A DNA stretch of 48,611 bases from Candidatus Methanomethylophilaceae archaeon (GTDB taxonomy: Archaea; Thermoplasmatota; Thermoplasmata; Methanomassiliicoccales; Methanomethylophilaceae): contig CALULN010000012.1 of the NCBI GenBank assembly GCA_944321505.1, forward strand, positions 1 to 48,611. The letters are read 5' to 3'. This document shows, in pieces, positions 1 to 8,116 of the stretch. Under the pieces are notes generated by a model, which was not told the origin of the DNA, ran no database searches, and saw only the letters and a list, made by a program, of their open reading frames with translations. Position 1 is the first letter of the stretch. The number at the start of each line of letters is the position of its first letter. A program made the position numbers and the translations under genes.

Positions 1-1024
1 AGAGGGTCATGCCCAGCTGCTCCGCGTTGTCGTCATCCGTCACGTCCCTGTAGACGTAGCTGCCGTTCTGCTTGTAGACGTAGTCGGCACCGTAGTCGCT
101 GCCGAGGACCTCGAACATGCGGTCGGCGTCCTCGTTGAACCCGTACTCCACGGTGAAGCCGGTCCCGTCGTCGTCGGCCTTCACGGTGTAGGTCACGTTG
201 GAGTCCAGTCCAAGGGTCTTCGCCTCAGTGACGTCCTCGATGCCGAGGTAGGTGAAGGTCACGTCGCCGGTGGTCTCGTCGTATTCCGCTAAGACCTCGA
301 ATCCGAAGGGGGAGTCCACGAACACACGGTTCGTCTGGTCATCCGCCTTGAATTCTTCGCCGAAGACGGTGTTGAACTCGTCGAGGGACAGGGAGCCTGA
401 AGCATTGAAGTGCACGTTGTTGGTGAAGGCCGCGGCAGCCTGCTCGCCGTATCCCTGGGATGCGGGGATCTGGACCCTGACGGTCTGCCCTTCGGTATGG
501 CCTATCAATGCCTGTTCGAAGAGCTCCAGCATCTGCCCGCCGCCTACAGTGAAGTCCAGATACTCGAACTTGTCCTTGTCGGTGTATCCGGGGCTCTTCA
601 TGTAGGAGCCCTCGTCGACGTCGCGGACGTTGGTATCGAAGACGACCGCGCCGTCCTTGTCATAGTAGGCGAAATAAGAGCCGGTGTACTCCACCTCGAC
701 GCTGTCCCCGTTCACGATCATGTGCTGCGCGGGGGGTTCGGCGATGTACATCGTGTTGATGTAAGATGCGGTCACGACGACGAAGGCGAGGATGAACACG
801 GTGAAGCAGGTCATGGCGATGGGGTCGGCCTTGCGGATCCAGGCCATCGCGCCTCCGGTCTTCTTCTTGCCCTTGTCCTTCTCGCGCTTCTCCGCCGTCT
901 TCATATCGGACACTTCGACAGCAGGCGCCTCCTCGATCTCGAGGGGCATCTCCTCTTCTGCAGGGGGCTTGGTCGCCTTCTGCTGAGGCTTGCCTCTGTT
1001 CTTAGCGGACTTCTTCGATGCCAT
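1..1024 (-). CDS. membrane-anchored FKBP-type peptidyl-prolyl isomerase (3' end outside window)
   Basis: Proline cis-trans isomerase of the FKBP/SlyD class, probably acting outside the membrane. The protein starts MASKKSAKNRG with a Lys/Glu-rich cytoplasmic tail of about 60 residues, followed by one hydrophobic segment at about residues 68-90. An FKBP core follows, with VEVEYTGSYFAYYDKDG, then GQMLELFEQALIGHTEGQ and the IPASQGYG motif. The tail-plus-anchor arrangement is typical of archaeal membrane FKBPs. The start is the first ATG after a stop-free stretch. The reading frame runs off the left edge, so the C-terminus is not seen. The family is clear; the client proteins are unknown. Confidence 0.85.
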   Translation of the reverse strand, partial: MASKKSAKNRGKPQQKATKPPAEEEMPLEIEEAPAVEVSDMKTAEKREKDKGKKKTGGAMAWIRKADPIAMTCFTVFILAFVVVTASYINTMYIAEPPAQHMIVNGDSVEVEYTGSYFAYYDKDGAVVFDTNVRDVDEGSYMKSPGYTDKDKFEYLDFTVGGGQMLELFEQALIGHTEGQTVRVQIPASQGYGEQAAAAFTNNVHFNASGSLSLDEFNTVFGEEFKADDQTNRVFVDSPFGFEVLAEYDETTGDVTFTYLGIEDVTEAKTLGLDSNVTYTVKADDDGTGFTVEYGFNEDADRMFEVLGSDYGADYVYKQNGSYVYRDVTDDDNAEQLGMTL

Positions 1025-1102
1025 GGCAAACGTGCGCCCATATGCTGGCCCTTATTAAAATGTTAGCGGGCGTTCCTTATACGCGTGTGCGCATGGGGGC
1101 GC

Positions 1103-1891
1103 ATGCAACCGTCCACTTACATGGACAGGGTCCGCGGTTCCCGTCCTTTGGTCCATCACATCACCAACTACGTCACCGTCAACGACTGCGCCAACATCAC
1201 GATATGCGCCGGGGGGTCCCCCGTGATGGCGGATCAGGAATCGGATGCCACCGACATCGCCGCCGTGTCTTCGTGTCTGGTGATCAACATGGGCACCGTC
1301 AACGAGAGGACGTTCGCATCCATGCTGGCGGCCGGGAAGGCCGCCAACGAGAACGGCGTGCCTGTGGTGTTCGACCCCGTGGGAGCAGGTGCCAGCAGGT
1401 ACAGGGACAGGGTCGCTTCGACCATCCTGTCTGAGGTAGAGGTCGCCGTCATCAAAGGCAACGCCGGGGAGATGGGCGTGCTGTCCGGCGTCGGCGGAGA
1501 GGTCCGCGGCGTGGATTCCGGGTCTGCGTCAGACCCAGCGGCATCGGCCGCGAAGCTGGCTTCGGAGTACGGATGCGTCGCAGCCGTGACGGGGCAGACC
1601 GATCACGTTGCCTGCGGAGGCAGGTCGGCGGTCCTGTCCAACGGCCACGCTCTCCTCGGCAGCGTCTCGGGCACCGGGTGCATGGTGTCGTCGGTGGTCG
1701 GCGCATATACCGGAGCCTGCGGCGCATCCCTGGAGTCGGTGTCGGCGGCTGTAACGGCATTCAACGTGGCGGCGGAGCTGTCCGCAGAGAGGGCAGGGGG
1801 GCCCGGAACATTCAAGACGGGGCTGTTCGACGCCCTCTTCAACCTCGATGCCGGCTCGATAGACGGGAGATCGAGAATCGCGATGCGCTGA
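1103..1891 (+). CDS. thiM: hydroxyethylthiazole kinase
   Basis: Phosphorylates 4-methyl-5-(2-hydroxyethyl)thiazole for thiamine salvage in the cytoplasm. The protein has the N-terminal VHHITNYVTVNDCANI segment, the KGNAGEMGVL motif, VTGQTDHV, and the active-site SGTGCM loop of the ribokinase-like ThiM fold. Its 262 residues match the family. An in-frame GTG lies at 1085, but a TATA-like CCTTATA at about 1075-1081 places transcription start near 1103-1106, so the ATG at 1103 (leaderless) is preferred. The gene stands alone, 15 kb from thiDN and 19 kb from the thiazole operon. Salvage and de novo thiazole synthesis therefore coexist. Confidence 0.93.
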   Translation: MQPSTYMDRVRGSRPLVHHITNYVTVNDCANITICAGGSPVMADQESDATDIAAVSSCLVINMGTVNERTFASMLAAGKAANENGVPVVFDPVGAGASRYRDRVASTILSEVEVAVIKGNAGEMGVLSGVGGEVRGVDSGSASDPAASAAKLASEYGCVAAVTGQTDHVACGGRSAVLSNGHALLGSVSGTGCMVSSVVGAYTGACGASLESVSAAVTAFNVAAELSAERAGGPGTFKTGLFDALFNLDAGSIDGRSRIAMR

Positions 1892-2269
1892 TCACAGCAT
1901 ACCCAGCTCGCCGGTGATCTTGTCCACGGCGGATTCCGGTGCGGGACCTATGCCGAGGCATGTGACTGTGCCGGGTGCGATCTCCGTCCTGCCCGCATCG
2001 GTGATGACGCAGTTCACGATGCCGGCGGCGTCGGCCATGGCCTTGAACTCGAAGAGAGCCCTCTCGTCGGGGACCTTCAGCACGACCTTCCTCTGTCCCT
2101 CGGAGAGCCACCTGTCCAATCCCTTCGGGTCCTTCTTCCTGGCGGCGAAGGCGCAGCTGACGGCGGCGTGGGCGGCCTGGGCGGCGGTCTTCCCTTTGGA
2201 GAGCTTCAGGTCGGTGCGCATGAGGATGACCATCTTGGTCTCATCCTTTGATGCCGAGAGGAAGGACAT
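1892..2269 (-). CDS. pth2: peptidyl-tRNA hydrolase, Pth2 type
   Basis: Releases tRNA from peptidyl-tRNAs that drop off the ribosome. This 125-residue protein has the archaeal/eukaryotic Pth2 pattern: MVILMRTDLKLSKGKTAAQ, then AAHAAVSC, a Lys-rich RKVVLKV strand and the C-terminal TEIAPGTVTCLGIGP block. It converges on thiM with no gap. A CGTTATAGGC element at about 2294-2303 lies about 26 bp upstream of the ATG, which suggests a leaderless message. Length and motifs are normal for the family. Confidence 0.95.
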   Translation of the reverse strand: MSFLSASKDETKMVILMRTDLKLSKGKTAAQAAHAAVSCAFAARKKDPKGLDRWLSEGQRKVVLKVPDERALFEFKAMADAAGIVNCVITDAGRTEIAPGTVTCLGIGPAPESAVDKITGELGML

Positions 2270-2410
2270 GGGTCAGCCAATCCCCGTCGTGCCTATAACG
2301 GTGTCGGCCTGCGGAGCCTCATCCCCGGGGCATGCTGATGGCGCGGCCATCTTCTGCGGAGGCACCTCCGCGTCCCCAAATATTAAGCACGGTCCCGCTA
2401 TGGAAGGTCC

Positions 2411-2806
2411 ATGGCGATGATCGACATCGAGTACAGGCATTCCGGGAGGCCGGTCACTTACCGCGAGTCCAGGAGGCCGGATTGGCAGGAGACCGAGAGG
2501 TACCTGAGGGACCTGGTCTTCGAGATGCAGTTCGCGGACATCTCCTCCAAATACGTGGGCGTGGAGTCCGACGAAGATATGCTGTACATCAACGGGAAGC
2601 CGATCACGGACATACTCGAGGGGCTCACCATCGTTCCCCTGATGCCGGAGGAGGACAGCTGCGGCTGCGACGGCCCCCGTCCGATCATCGTCGGCAGAGC
2701 GGATTCCGAGTGGAACCGCGACTTCATCGAGGACATCCCCGACGTCCTCGTCAAGAACGCCATCTCGAAGGTCTACTGCGACATTCAGCGCAACAGGGTG
2801 ATGTGA
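2411..2806 (+). CDS. small conserved protein, weakly DUF2703-like
   Basis: Function not recognised. The protein is 131 residues, acidic and soluble, with a SCGCDG cysteine cluster near residues 80-85 preceded by MLYINGKPITDILEG, and a C-terminal IPDVLVKNAISK. This layout resembles DUF2703 proteins, in which an 'ING(K/R)P' strand precedes a cysteine motif, but the match is by eye only. A TATA-like AAATATTAAGC at about 2376-2386 sits 26-30 bp upstream of the ATG. The stop is one base before the tgtA start, so the two genes are very likely cotranscribed. Confidence 0.75.
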   Translation: MAMIDIEYRHSGRPVTYRESRRPDWQETERYLRDLVFEMQFADISSKYVGVESDEDMLYINGKPITDILEGLTIVPLMPEEDSCGCDGPRPIIVGRADSEWNRDFIEDIPDVLVKNAISKVYCDIQRNRVM

Positions 2807-2807
2807 G

Positions 2808-4748
2808 ATGTTCGAGATAGTGAGGAGGGACGGCCTCGCCAGGATCGGCAGGTTCTCTACACGCGCCGGGGAGATCGAGACGCCCGCGCTGCTGCCGGTG
2901 GTCAATCCCAAGATATGCACGGTGCCGCCGAAGGAGCTCCGCGAGGAGTTCGGGTTCGGCGCGCTGATCACCAACTCATACATCATCAAGAACACCCCGG
3001 AGCTCAGGGAGAAGGCGCTGTCGGAAGGGCTCCACAGCTTGTTGGGGTTCGACGGCATCATCATGACCGACTCCGGGACCTTCCAGAGCCACATGTACGG
3101 CGAGGTGGAGGTCACCAACAAGGAGATGGTGGATTTCCAGCGGGACGTCGGTTCTGACATCGGCACGGTCCTGGACATCTTCACCGAACCCTACTGGACC
3201 AAGAAGCGCACCGCCGAATCCATAGAGGTGACCCTGGAGAGGATGCAGGAGGCGTGCTCTCTCAAGGGCGACATGATGATCAACGGCGTGGTGCAGGGTT
3301 CGGTGTACCACGACCTGAGGGAGGACTGCGCCCGCAGGATGGCGGAGATGGACATAGATGTCCATCCCATCGGCGGAGTGGTGCCGCTGATGGAGCAGTA
3401 CCGCTATTCGGAGCTGGTGGATGTGGTCATCGCCTCGAAGAAGGGTCTGGACCCCAGCCGCCCCGTGCATCTGTTCGGTGCGGGGCACCCCATGGTCCTG
3501 GCGCTGGCGGCGCTGATGGGATGCGACCTGTTCGATTCCGCATCCTATGCCAAGTTCGCCCGCGACGACCGCATGATGTTCATCGACGGGACGTACCGCC
3601 TCGCCGACATGCAGTCCCTGGACTGCAACTGCCCTGCCTGCAGAGGACACAACATCTCCTCGCTGAGGAAGCTGCCGAAGGGCGAGCGCACAAAGACCAT
3701 CGCCCGCCACAACCTCTATCAGATCACATCGGAGCTGGCCATGGTGAAGAGGTACATCCGCGAAGGGCGCCTCTGGGAGCTGGCCGAGATGAGGTGCAGG
3801 GCCCACCCCGCCCTCCTTGATGCGCTGAGGCGCCTGAAGGCGCACACCGCCTTCCTTGAGCGCTACGAGCCGCTGAGCAGGGAGGGCGCCATGTTCTACA
3901 CCGGTCCGGAGTCCCGCGCCAGACCTCAGTTCCTCCGCTACTCCGAGAGGGTGATGCACCGCTATGTCCCGCCCACCGACAAGGCGGTGCTGTTCCCGGA
4001 TGCGGGGAAGCCGTACTCCAGGGTCTATCAGCAGAAATTCGCCGAGGCCAGGAGGATGGGGCTCACGCCGGTGGTCATGTCCCCCTTCGGACCCGTGCCG
4101 GCGGAGCTGGACGAGATCTACCCCATAGCGCAGTCCTTGTTCCCTTCCATATCCGATGCGGAGACGGAAAAGGTCTCGGAGGACCTCACCATGGATTTCA
4201 TCTCGGCCATGGGGTTCGTCGAGACGGTATCATCCGAGGACATCCCGGAGGGGCCGGAGGAGACGCAGGAGGAGCGGGATTCCGCCGACCGCCTCAGAGC
4301 CAAGGCGGTGGCGCGCTATCAGTTCGGGATGGAGGCCGCGGATGCGCTGTTCAGGGAGCCGGTGGAGCTGGTCAAGAGCCGCAAGACCGGGAAGATCAGG
4401 AACGTCATCTCCGATGGCGAGCACGTGCTGTCCATGAGGGCGGGCGACGGCCTCTACACCCTTAGAGCGGAAGGCGCCGCCAGGATCCTCGATGCGGTAC
4501 CTGCGCCGGCGATGAGGGTCGTCGTCGACGATGACGCCGCACCCTTCGTCTCCGAGGGGAGGAACGTGTTCAGCCGCTTCGTCCTATCCATGGACCCGGA
4601 GATCCGCCCCATGGAGGAGGTGGCGGTGGTGTCCTCCGACGGGAGGCTGCTGGCCACCGGCCGCGCGCTCCTGACTGCGGGAGAGACGGCCTCATTCCCC
4701 AAGGGAGTCGCCGTCAAGGTCCGCAGCGGGTCCGGTGACGATGCCTGA
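2808..4748 (+). CDS. tgtA: tRNA-guanine(15) transglycosylase (archaeosine synthesis)
   Basis: Exchanges guanine-15 in the D-loop of archaeal tRNAs for preQ0, the first committed step to archaeosine. The N-terminal TGT barrel carries MTDSGTFQ with the catalytic Asp at about residue 88. The zinc site is CNCPAC (C273, C275, C278) with a downstream His in RHNLYQI. A C-terminal PUA RNA-binding domain occupies roughly residues 550-646. At 646 residues it is the full-length archaeal form. A GGGTGATG Shine-Dalgarno lies in the end of the upstream gene. Its last 57 bp overlap pcc1 antisense, so two tRNA-modification genes meet tail to tail. Confidence 0.96.
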   Translation: MFEIVRRDGLARIGRFSTRAGEIETPALLPVVNPKICTVPPKELREEFGFGALITNSYIIKNTPELREKALSEGLHSLLGFDGIIMTDSGTFQSHMYGEVEVTNKEMVDFQRDVGSDIGTVLDIFTEPYWTKKRTAESIEVTLERMQEACSLKGDMMINGVVQGSVYHDLREDCARRMAEMDIDVHPIGGVVPLMEQYRYSELVDVVIASKKGLDPSRPVHLFGAGHPMVLALAALMGCDLFDSASYAKFARDDRMMFIDGTYRLADMQSLDCNCPACRGHNISSLRKLPKGERTKTIARHNLYQITSELAMVKRYIREGRLWELAEMRCRAHPALLDALRRLKAHTAFLERYEPLSREGAMFYTGPESRARPQFLRYSERVMHRYVPPTDKAVLFPDAGKPYSRVYQQKFAEARRMGLTPVVMSPFGPVPAELDEIYPIAQSLFPSISDAETEKVSEDLTMDFISAMGFVETVSSEDIPEGPEETQEERDSADRLRAKAVARYQFGMEAADALFREPVELVKSRKTGKIRNVISDGEHVLSMRAGDGLYTLRAEGAARILDAVPAPAMRVVVDDDAAPFVSEGRNVFSRFVLSMDPEIRPMEEVAVVSSDGRLLATGRALLTAGETASFPKGVAVKVRSGSGDDA

Positions 4749-4955
4749 GGCGGCTTCCGCCACCTTCAGGCAGGACATGACGTCGTCCATGGCGGACCTC
4801 ATGGAACCCGCATCGTTCGCCGTTATGTCGAAGCGGACGGTGCATCCTTCGAGGGTGCTGCTCACATAGCTGTCGTCGTCCGGGGATACCGCGGAGTAAA
4901 CGGTCATCGCCTCCTCGGGGCTCCCGTACTCCGCGGCTATGCTCAGCCGGTACAT
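4692..4955 (-). CDS. KEOPS complex subunit Pcc1
   Basis: Small dimerising subunit of KEOPS, the complex that makes the t6A modification of ANN-decoding tRNAs together with Kae1, Bud32 and Cgi121. The protein is 87 residues, starts MYRLSIAAEYGSPEEA and has the family hallmark NDAGSMRSAMDDVMSCLKV. The start at 4955 overlaps the superoxide reductase stop (TGATG), so it is translated from the same message. An in-frame ATG at 4967 would overlap more deeply and is disfavoured. The 3' end lies inside tgtA on the other strand. Confidence 0.85.
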   Translation of the reverse strand: MYRLSIAAEYGSPEEAMTVYSAVSPDDDSYVSSTLEGCTVRFDITANDAGSMRSAMDDVMSCLKVAEAASGIVTGPAADLDGDSLGE

Positions 4956-5320
4956 CAGTCGACCCACAGGCCGTGGACGTTGCAGAGCTCCTGGGCCCTG
5001 ACGATCTTGGCATCGGTGCGGAAGAACGCCTCGGGCTCGTCGCCGGGCTCCAGGTACTTCCTCATGAGCACACCGTCCGCGCAGATCTGGATGTAGACGA
5101 TGTAGTGGTCGTCGGTCATGGGGTGCTTGGCATCCTTCCCTATGCGGACCTTCACTCCGCCCTCCACCTTCTGCACGTAAGGGACATGCTTCTCGGTGGA
5201 CGCATCCTCGCTCCTGGGGGCGAGGCGGATCATCTCCTGTCCGCAGCAGGACAGGTTCCCTGCACCGTCGAACTCAACCTGGACAATCTTCCCGCATTTC
5301 GAGCACTTGTAGGTCGCCAT
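4955..5320 (-). CDS. dfx: superoxide reductase (desulfoferrodoxin)
   Basis: Reduces superoxide to hydrogen peroxide without releasing oxygen, a standard defence of strict anaerobes. The N-terminal desulforedoxin domain has C6, C9, C25 and C26 for the Fe(SCys)4 centre. The catalytic centre II ligands are all present: H45 in EKHVPY, H66 and H72 in KHPMTDDHY, and C113/H116 in CNVHG. E43-K44 precede the first His as in active enzymes. The 121-residue length is that of 2Fe-SOR. A GGTGAA Shine-Dalgarno precedes the ATG. A TATA element near 5351-5360 is shared with the divergent flavoprotein gene. Confidence 0.95.
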   Translation of the reverse strand: MATYKCSKCGKIVQVEFDGAGNLSCCGQEMIRLAPRSEDASTEKHVPYVQKVEGGVKVRIGKDAKHPMTDDHYIVYIQICADGVLMRKYLEPGDEPEAFFRTDAKIVRAQELCNVHGLWVD

Positions 5321-5349
5321 GGGTTCACCTGGGCCGATATGTCGTTGTG

Positions 5350-5361
5350 CAGTAATTAATT
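5350..5361. promoter_or_regulatory. shared divergent TATA element
   Basis: The symmetrical AGTAATTAATTG lies between dfx (ATG at 5320) and the Isf-type gene (ATG at 5385), about 26-30 bp from both starts. It can serve as the TATA box in either direction, which would couple superoxide reductase to a redox flavoprotein. Position and composition are read from sequence; activity is inferred. Confidence 0.5.
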
Positions 5362-5384
5362 GTGGCGCACCCGCATCCTATATC

Positions 5385-5972
5385 ATGTCGGAAGGCCTGG
5401 GGCGGGGCATGAGGATGACGCTGTTCAACGGCAGTCCCCGGAAGGACGGATCCGATGCGAGGATCCTGGCGGAGGCGGCACGCATCGCGGAAGGGGCCGG
5501 ATTCGAATGCGAGACCATCGACCTGTACTCCCTGGGCATCTCGGGCTGCAGGGCGTGCATGTCCTGTAAGGCAACCGGGCGCTGCGCCATGGAGGACGGC
5601 ATGAACGGCGTATTGGAGAAGATCCGTTCGTCGGACATCATCGTGATAGCCTCGCCCATCTACTTCGGTGCGGAGACAGGCCCCGTCAAGGTGTTCATGG
5701 ACCGCCTGTATCCCATGGCCGGTGCGAAGGACGGGTCGAAGGCACCGGGGGTAGGGAAGCTCAGGAAGGTCAATCTCCTCTTCACATGCGGGGCCCCCGG
5801 CGGAGCCATGACCTATGCCAGCGTCCTGTCCAGGTACGTGGCATCGTTCAAGATGATGGGTGTGGAGGACACGGAGGGCTGCATAGTCCCGGGTGCGGAT
5901 CCCGAGTCGGTTATGGATTCGGACTACACCGCAGGCTACTTCGACATCCTGAGGTACCAGTTGGAAGGCTGA
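5385..5972 (+). CDS. iron-sulfur flavoprotein (Isf family)
   Basis: FMN- and [4Fe-4S]-binding electron-transfer protein of the NADPH-dependent FMN reductase superfamily. The flavin phosphate loop is FNGSPRKDGSD near residue 14. The compact cluster motif C55-x2-C58-x2-C61-x5-C67 matches methanogen Isf proteins, followed by IASPIYFGAETGPVK. Starts at 5385 and 5409 are both possible; the upstream TATA places transcription near 5381 and favours 5385 (195 residues). Isf proteins of methanogens have been linked to reduction of O2 and H2O2, which fits the divergent neighbour superoxide reductase. The partner here is not known. Confidence 0.85.
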   Translation: MSEGLGRGMRMTLFNGSPRKDGSDARILAEAARIAEGAGFECETIDLYSLGISGCRACMSCKATGRCAMEDGMNGVLEKIRSSDIIVIASPIYFGAETGPVKVFMDRLYPMAGAKDGSKAPGVGKLRKVNLLFTCGAPGGAMTYASVLSRYVASFKMMGVEDTEGCIVPGADPESVMDSDYTAGYFDILRYQLEG

Positions 5973-5973
5973 G

Positions 5974-6507
5974 ATGACCGTTCCGCTGATACCTGTCTCG
6001 GGGAGGAGGGGAGGATTCGTCTCCGGCGCTCTGAGGTTCGACGGCGTCAGGCCGCTGATTGACGGGCAGGTGCCCTACGAGGAGGCCCTCATGGAGGCCT
6101 ACGGAGCGACGGGCCCCGGAGATTCCATTGCAATCCTTGATGTGGATGGTTTGGCCGGCAGGGAGTTGAACACGGACCTGGTGAAGAGCCGCAGGATACG
6201 CGGGAGGACCTCGCTCCTGGTAACCTGCATACGCACGGGGGACGATGTCCTGGATGCCATGTGCGGGTCCTTCGACGGGGTATGCATACCATACCATACG
6301 GCATCCGAAGAGGCATTGGAGGAGTCGCTGGACCTCCTGGAGGAGCCTCGGGCGGTCCTGTTCTGCCGTGACGGGAGGGAGGTGTCCACGGGCGCATCGA
6401 CGGAAGATGCCGCCCTGAGGCTTCTGAGGATGGGCTTCCGCGAGGCCCTGGTGATAGACACCGCAGAGCTCACGGCGGAGATTGTATCGAGGACACGAGG
6501 TCGTTGA
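5974..6507 (+). CDS. HisA/HisF-related TIM-barrel protein
   Basis: Probably a paralogue of the histidine-pathway isomerase HisA, as found in methanogens (MJ1427-like); substrate unknown. The protein starts MTVPLIPVSGRRGGFVSGAL, has the barrel strand IAILDVDGLAGRELN where HisA carries its second-strand Asp, and ends early at 177 residues, shorter than true HisA (about 240). The start follows the flavoprotein stop by one base, so the two are cotranscribed. The last 38 bp overlap the convergent flavoprotein gene. It is unlikely to be the histidine enzyme itself. The assignment rests on pattern similarity and is moderate. Confidence 0.65.
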   Translation: MTVPLIPVSGRRGGFVSGALRFDGVRPLIDGQVPYEEALMEAYGATGPGDSIAILDVDGLAGRELNTDLVKSRRIRGRTSLLVTCIRTGDDVLDAMCGSFDGVCIPYHTASEEALEESLDLLEEPRAVLFCRDGREVSTGASTEDAALRLLRMGFREALVIDTAELTAEIVSRTRGR

Positions 6508-6988
6508 TCACGGCATCAGCCGATGCGGCACCGTCATCCCTGTCGGTGCCAGGTATGAGCCAGCATCCTGAGTATGCGCATCCGGTGGATGCGCAGAACG
6601 CTCTGACGATCCCCTCAGTGTATTCGGTGCGGGGGGAGTCGGAGCCTGCCGTGAGCAGGAGGAAGAGTCTTCTGGCACCTTGTTCCGGACGGCTGTACCA
6701 TAGCGGCTGGAACCTGTCCATCGCCGTCTTGAGCATCGACGAGGGTCCGCTGAACCTGATCGGTGAGGCGAGGACGATGCTGTCGGAGGAGAGGAACCCG
6801 TCTATGACCTCGTCCATGCCGTCATCCAGGACGCATCCGCCGGAAGCGCAGCTGCCACAGCCGGTGCAGTGGCCGTATCCTCCGGCATAGAAGACGGGTG
6901 CCGATCCGCCCAGTCTGTCCCGGATCGTTCCGCATACCCCTGCGGTGAGGCCCCCCGGGGCTCCGCCGCAGATGATGAGCGTACTCAT
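6470..6988 (-). CDS. second iron-sulfur flavoprotein (Isf-like)
   Basis: NADPH-dependent FMN reductase fold with a cysteine motif C41-x2-C44-x2-C47-x4-C52, one residue tighter at the end than in the neighbour at 5385. The 172-residue protein starts MSTLIICGGAPGG, a less canonical flavin loop, and has IVLASPIRFSGPSSMLKTAMDR as in the family. Transcription probably starts at the ATG from a TATA element at 7007-7018 shared with egsA. Two Isf-type genes within 1.6 kb on opposite strands look like an old duplication. Confidence 0.8.
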   Translation of the reverse strand: MSTLIICGGAPGGLTAGVCGTIRDRLGGSAPVFYAGGYGHCTGCGSCASGGCVLDDGMDEVIDGFLSSDSIVLASPIRFSGPSSMLKTAMDRFQPLWYSRPEQGARRLFLLLTAGSDSPRTEYTEGIVRAFCASTGCAYSGCWLIPGTDRDDGAASADAVINDLVSSIQSPP

Positions 6989-7006
6989 AGCCAGTCCATG
7001 GGTGTG

Positions 7007-7018
7007 GTGTTTTTATAA
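7007..7018. promoter_or_regulatory. shared divergent TATA element, Isf2/egsA
   Basis: GTTTTTATAATC sits about 26 bp from the Isf2 ATG (6988) and about 26-30 bp from the egsA start (7045). It is AT-rich in a GC-rich region and suits a TATA box in both directions. Inferred from spacing. Confidence 0.5.
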
Positions 7019-7044
7019 TCTTCCAACAGGATACGGTGGGAGTC

Positions 7045-8112
7045 ATGCAGGACAGTTTCAGCAAGGTCAGGGGGATGGAGTTCCCCCGGAACGTCATCGT
7101 GGGTCATGACGTCCTCAAGGATGTGGTGCCGCTCAGCAGGCAGCTGGGGTTCGGCAGGGAAGGCGTCATCATCACCGGCGACAACACCTACGCCTCCGCC
7201 GGGAAGGATGTGGAGGCGATGATGCAGGATGCGGGATTCGACATCTCGGTCCATTTCACAGGCAATGCCACCGAGGCCAATGTGGACAAGGCCATCGACG
7301 ACTCGAGGAGCTCCGGCGCCAGGTTCATCCTGGGCGTCGGAGGCGGCACGAAGATCGACATAGCCAAGCTTGTCGCCGCCAACCTGGACATCCCGTTCAT
7401 CAGCATTCCCACGACCGCTTCCCACGACGGCATAGCGTCAGGACGCGCATCCCTCCGTCAGGACAGGGGTCCGAAATCCATCGATGCGGTCACTCCCATG
7501 GGTGTCATCGCCGACACCGCCGTCATAATGAAGGCGCCCTACCGTCACCTTGCATCCGGGTGCGCCGACGTCCTCTCCAATCTGACCGCCCTCAAGGACT
7601 GGGACTTCGCCCACAGGCTCAAGGCGGAGAGGTTCTCCAGCTCCGCTTATTCTCTGTCCCTGCATGCTGCGACCACGATACTGGAGAACGCATCGCTCAT
7701 CAAGCCGGGAGTGGAGGAGAGCGTATGGCTGGCACTCCGTCCCATAATCATATCCGGCGTGTCCATGTCCGTGGCCGGGAGCTCCCGTCCCACCAGCGGT
7801 TCAGAGCACATGTTCTCCCATGCGCTGGATATCATGGGCAAGGGGACCGCCATGCACGGCGAGCAGTGTGGTGTCGGCTCCATCATGATGATGTACCTCC
7901 ACGGCGGCGACTGGCCCAGCATAAAGTGGGCGCTCACCGAGATAGGCGCCCCCACCACAGCTGAGGGTCTGGGGCTCTCCGACGATGATATCATCGAGGC
8001 CCTCATCACCGCACATGAAATAAGGAAGGACAGATTCACGATTCTCGGAGACAACGGCCTCAACCGCATCTCCGCGGAAGCGGTGGCCAGGAAGACCGGT
8101 GTCATAGGGTGA
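7045..8112 (+). CDS. egsA: sn-glycerol-1-phosphate dehydrogenase
   Basis: Reduces dihydroxyacetone phosphate to sn-glycerol-1-phosphate, the backbone of archaeal ether lipids. It is the strongest single archaeal marker here. The protein has the NAD(P)-binding GVGGGTKIDIAKLVA, SIPTTASHDGIAS, and the metal-binding His residues in GSEHMFSHALD and MHGEQCGVG. An in-frame GTG at 7036 exists, but the ATG at 7045 is preceded by GGTGGGAG at Shine-Dalgarno distance and gives 355 residues, normal for the family. UPF0179 follows after 4 bp. Confidence 0.97.
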   Translation: MQDSFSKVRGMEFPRNVIVGHDVLKDVVPLSRQLGFGREGVIITGDNTYASAGKDVEAMMQDAGFDISVHFTGNATEANVDKAIDDSRSSGARFILGVGGGTKIDIAKLVAANLDIPFISIPTTASHDGIASGRASLRQDRGPKSIDAVTPMGVIADTAVIMKAPYRHLASGCADVLSNLTALKDWDFAHRLKAERFSSSAYSLSLHAATTILENASLIKPGVEESVWLALRPIIISGVSMSVAGSSRPTSGSEHMFSHALDIMGKGTAMHGEQCGVGSIMMMYLHGGDWPSIKWALTEIGAPTTAEGLGLSDDDIIEALITAHEIRKDRFTILGDNGLNRISAEAVARKTGVIG

Positions 8113-8116
8113 TCGG

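Noticed and set aside
1025-1102. TPP riboswitch upstream of thiM
   Set aside because: The space before the start is too short and the promoter implies a leaderless message; no thi-box-like elements seen here or before thiDN or thiS.
5974-6507. Genuine HisA of histidine synthesis
   Set aside because: Too short at 177 residues and lacking most HisA phosphate-binding motifs; no other his genes nearby.
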